From: JABSSA01 sp039960995
Lineage (GTDB): Bacteria > Pseudomonadota > Alphaproteobacteria > Rhodobacterales > Rhodobacteraceae
Direction: 5' to 3'
DNA: 64,000 nucleotides
Assembly: GCA_039960995.1 (NCBI GenBank)
Contig: JBDVKF010000085.1
Span: forward strand, 24,067 to 88,066
Within the stretch, counting starts at the first letter, position 1. Each line of letters starts with the position of its first letter. The translations under genes were made by a program, and so were the position numbers. The notes beneath the pieces are model-generated. The model did not search any database, was not told the origin of the DNA, and saw only the letters and a program-made list of their open reading frames with translations. Of the stretch, positions 61,651 to 64,000 are shown piece by piece.

Positions 61651-62166
61651 TCAGCGGAATATGTTGTTCAGCTCTTGCAGCGCTTCGGTTTGGCGGGTGC
61701 TGAGTTCGCCCGTCAATGTGCCCTGAAGGATCGTCGACAAGGTGGCGAAATCGTCGTTGCCATTGATGCGCTTTTGACGTTTGGCCAGACGGGTCAGACC
61801 TGAGGTCGGGCCACCGCTTTGTTCGACAAGCCATTGTCCTAAAACACAAAGTTCATTGGCCTCGCTTTGGGACAGGTCGAGATTGCGTGCGATGCTGGCC
61901 TCAAGCTTTTTGCGCGCGTTTGCTGTGGGCAGGTCATCCAGCGCAATAAAAGCGGTCGCCACACCCGCGAGCGCAACTTGCGGGTCGTCGATGCTTTCGG
62001 CGGGGTGTTGGTTGCCTTTGCGGCGAAACCCAAACCGGCGGGCTGCGGCGCGAATGTCATCTGCGACGTCCAAAAGTTCGTGCGCGATTTCGGCCCCGTG
62101 ACGGGCCCGCATGATCAGAAAATAGGCCGCTGTCGCCAACCCAATAATACCAAGGATAATATGCAT
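61651..62166 (-). CDS. membrane-anchored protein with TerB-like helical domain
   Basis: A 171-residue protein with one N-terminal transmembrane helix (MHIILGIIGLATAAYFLIM), a basic linker and a helical domain with an acidic patch (DDPQVALAGVATAFIALDDLPTANARKKLEASIARNLDLSQSEANELC). The layout is like TerB/DjlA-type domains, but this is a resemblance only. It is first of a three-gene minus-strand operon with the PH-like protein and the lipoprotein hydrolase. Confidence 0.7.
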   Translation of the reverse strand: MHIILGIIGLATAAYFLIMRARHGAEIAHELLDVADDIRAAARRFGFRRKGNQHPAESIDDPQVALAGVATAFIALDDLPTANARKKLEASIARNLDLSQSEANELCVLGQWLVEQSGGPTSGLTRLAKRQKRINGNDDFATLSTILQGTLTGELSTRQTEALQELNNIFR

Positions 62167-62207
62167 AACTTAACTTTCTTGCTGCAATGGGTCGGTGTTT
62201 ACCCTGC

Positions 62208-62954
62208 TTAGCGCCCGCCTGTCACGTCCAGACTTGACCCGGTGACATAGCTGGCATCATCCGACATCAGCCACAAAATCACCTGAGCGACTTCGTCGGC
62301 GGAGCCTTTGCGTTTCAACGGCACCATATGCGCCAACCGATCCGCCCGATCCGGTTCACCGCCTTTGCCATGGATGGGCGTGTCGATAATGCCGGGCCGT
62401 ACACACATTACACGGATATTATGCGCCGCGACTTCATCCGCCAACCCTTTGGTAAAAGTGTCGATGGCCCCTTTGGAGGCCGCATAATCCACATATTGCC
62501 CGCCTGATCCCAAACGCGCAGCGGCTGACCCGACATTGATGATCACGCCGCCATGCCCCTGCGCCTCTAGACGCGACACCGCCGCCTTGGCCACAAGCAT
62601 AGCCCCCACGACATTGGTGGCGAACATACGGTTCAACCGGTCGAAATCCATATCCGTCAACCGCGCGGTCTGGGCCACAATGCCCGCATTATTGATCAGC
62701 GCATCAAGGCGGCCAAATTCGCTGTCCAACCGCGCATAAAGCGCATCAATGGCGGCAGGGTCAGACACATCGCCCTGCTGAACCACAGCGCGCGCCCCAA
62801 GCTGTTCCGCCTCAGCGGCAACTGCCTCAGCGCCAGAACGATCCGTATGGTACCCCAGCACCAGATCATACCCGCGCTGGGCGGCCATACGCGCACAAGC
62901 GGCCCCAATTCCAGTGGATGCACCTGTGATAAGACAAACGGGACGAGTCGCCAT
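62208..62954 (-). CDS. short-chain dehydrogenase/reductase (SDR)
   Basis: A 248-residue classical SDR. The cofactor loop TGASTGIG is near residues 10-17, NNAG near 85, and the catalytic block is Ser-Tyr-Lys in VGSAAARLGSGGQYVDYAASKGAIDTF (YxxxK). VRPGIIDTPIHGKGGEPDR follows, and the end SSDLDVTGG-like SSLDVTGGR is typical of FabG-like enzymes. Substrate unknown. ATG 62954 has AGG 7 nt upstream and is preferred over 62969. Confidence 0.92.
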   Translation of the reverse strand: MATRPVCLITGASTGIGAACARMAAQRGYDLVLGYHTDRSGAEAVAAEAEQLGARAVVQQGDVSDPAAIDALYARLDSEFGRLDALINNAGIVAQTARLTDMDFDRLNRMFATNVVGAMLVAKAAVSRLEAQGHGGVIINVGSAAARLGSGGQYVDYAASKGAIDTFTKGLADEVAAHNIRVMCVRPGIIDTPIHGKGGEPDRADRLAHMVPLKRKGSADEVAQVILWLMSDDASYVTGSSLDVTGGR

Positions 62955-63220
62955 GATCAGACCTTTCATATTTTCACACAGAGTGGCGTAGCTTGGGCCA
63001 AGTTGAAAGTGCTGTGATGGGATCGTGATTGATCAGGGATCGGGCGTAGGATTTTGGGGTGGGTTTTCGGGGCGTTCGTTTAGGAGGCTGTCGTTTTTTT
63101 CCAGATGGGGCTTTCGTATTGAAGTTCCTTTTTGCGGGACAAAACAGGCCAACCGCAGTCGTTGTGCCAAGATCTTCTTTCCCGGTTTCACAAAATCAGC
63201 TTGTACTGCTAAGTACCACT

Positions 63221-63589
63221 ATGTTTGGGAATTTCTGGAGCAAGTTATCCGAAATGAAAGAAGGATTTTCACTGCTTGTCCTTGGACTGGCGATGGTTTC
63301 AACAGCCGCGGTTTTTTGGTACATTGATGCGAGTCAAAGCCACGAAGCTGAGTTGTTAGCATCAAGAATTGAAACGTTCTTGGAGAACCATAGAACCGAA
63401 AGTTCTGAACACTGGACTGCGTATCAACAGGCACGACAACTGAGCGTATTTACCCAAAGCCCAAATAGAATGCCGCTAGTCATGCTCTCCTTGGTGTTAG
63501 CAATGCAGTTTTTCTCAGCATTCTTTCGAAGCTCCAAAGGGAGGGTGATTGTTCAAAAAATCTCTAAACTTTGGACGTGGCGACCGTAG
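63221..63589 (+). CDS. small two-helix membrane protein, unknown, AT-rich
   Basis: A 122-residue protein from ATG 63221 (MFGNFWSKLSEMKEGF). It has two transmembrane segments (FSLLVLGLAMVSTAAVFWYI and PLVMLSLVLAMQFFSAFF) around a polar ~50-residue loop (HEAELLASRIETFLENHRTESSEHWTAYQQAR). The frame is open from 63059, but the upstream part is not protein-like. Its base composition looks more AT-rich than its neighbours. No family is recognised. Confidence 0.55.
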   Translation: MFGNFWSKLSEMKEGFSLLVLGLAMVSTAAVFWYIDASQSHEAELLASRIETFLENHRTESSEHWTAYQQARQLSVFTQSPNRMPLVMLSLVLAMQFFSAFFRSSKGRVIVQKISKLWTWRP

Positions 63590-63859
63590 GCGCCGGCAAT
63601 TAACCTATTCCCTCCACAGTCGATATTCGCAAACGGCGCAACACCTGTCTCTTTGAGCTCTATGCGGATTTTATTGCGATCTGTTTGGGTGGCGGGTTTG
63701 TTGGTTTTTCAAAATCAGGCAAGGTTTTTTGAAACGGGTGGGGCGCTGGACGTGCGGTGCGTTTGGTTGAACGTTTGGCGCGTTTCTGAGCGGGGATAAG
63801 CAGCTATTCAGGCGCAATGAGGCGATTCTGTCTTTCAGAATTTACGCAGAAGACGTGCA
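63590..63859. other. intergenic region without recognised features
   Basis: 270 bp between the small membrane protein and the terminator hairpin. GT-rich and AT-rich tracts only; no reading frame, repeat or promoter that I can support. Confidence 0.4.
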
Positions 63860-63884
63860 AATGCCCGCATTTTAAGCGGGCATT
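63860..63884 (-). terminator. hairpin downstream of the partial minus-strand gene
   Basis: AATGCCCGC (63860-63868) and GCGGGCATT (63876-63884) form a perfect 9-bp stem with a 7-nt loop. It lies 19 nt after the minus-strand stop at 63904-63906. The following T-tract is short, so it is a probable but not ideal terminator. Confidence 0.6.
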
Positions 63885-63903
63885 GTGATTGTTTGGAGGG
63901 CAA

Positions 63904-64000
63904 TCAATATTGTTTTTTGGACAGTAAAACGTACTGGTGCGTCACGTCTTCGAATGTGTGCATTTCGTCCGCCATGTGACGAAATAGGTAGGTCAGTTCG
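63904..64000 (-). CDS. C-terminal fragment of an unidentified protein (cut by window edge)
   Basis: The minus strand from the edge reads ELTYLFRHMADEMHTFEDV, then THQYVLLSKKQY and TGA (63906-63904). The composition is protein-like and the frame is closed by a terminator hairpin. Thirty-two residues are too few to name a family with confidence. Confidence 0.6.
   Translation of the reverse strand, partial: ELTYLFRHMADEMHTFEDVTHQYVLLSKKQY

Overview
The window is chromosomal DNA of an alphaproteobacterium, almost certainly a marine Rhodobacterales (Roseobacter-type) species. The grounds are the alphaproteobacterial order of the dcw (division and cell wall) genes, cobalamin genes cobS/cobT beside a J-domain gene, bolA and a DUF4177 gene, DUF2484 genes between murC and murB, a DUF1127 gene followed by CcsR-type small RNAs, and many GANTC (CcrM) sites at ftsZ. 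GC content is moderate by eye. There is no IS element, integrase, prophage block or CRISPR array.

Layout. 1-8.9 kb is mostly on the minus strand: a TolC-type outer-membrane protein cut by the window edge, tRNA-Gly(GCC), a VOC protein, pyruvate carboxylase, a B12-binding radical SAM protein and an FMN-dependent 2-hydroxy-acid dehydrogenase. 9-12.9 kb is on the plus strand: a BLUF photoreceptor, a GH19 lysozyme/chitinase and a UvrD helicase. 13.0-13.5 kb (minus) holds a DUF1127 gene and, directly downstream, five hairpins whose loops all read CUCCUCCC as RNA. This matches the CcaF1-CcsR locus known from Rhodobacter sphaeroides, here with five copies. mrp follows.

14.8-38.9 kb is the dcw cluster: a ~0.8 kb leader (MraZ-box repeats, probable promoter, strong hairpin; an UpsM-like arrangement), then mraZ-rsmH-ftsL-ftsI-murE-murF-mraY-[AAA ATPase]-murD-[MFS transporter and an opposing HI0933-type flavoprotein]-ftsW-murG-murC-[four small membrane proteins]-murB-ddl-ftsQ-ftsA-ftsZ. 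Together these genes make lipid II and build the divisome. Most junctions overlap by 1-13 nt, so translation is probably coupled. ftsZ has its own upstream region with six GANTC sites and ends at an intrinsic terminator. lpxC, bamD and recN follow.

42.7-52.4 kb: ClC channel, DUF427 protein, aminopeptidase P, the cobaltochelatase subunits CobT and CobS with two small secreted proteins, a J-domain protein, BolA and a DUF4177 protein. 52.4-55.7 kb looks more accessory: short repeats, a protein with five 50-residue TPR-like repeats, a duplicated ~90-bp segment and an OmpA-family protein whose tail ends inside that duplication. 55.9-64 kb: gatB, poorly characterised proteins, a lytic transglycosylase, an alpha/beta-hydrolase lipoprotein with two small membrane proteins, an SDR oxidoreductase, a small AT-rich membrane protein gene, and the C-terminal end of an unidentified minus-strand gene.

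All calls come from reading the sequence; no database search was run.
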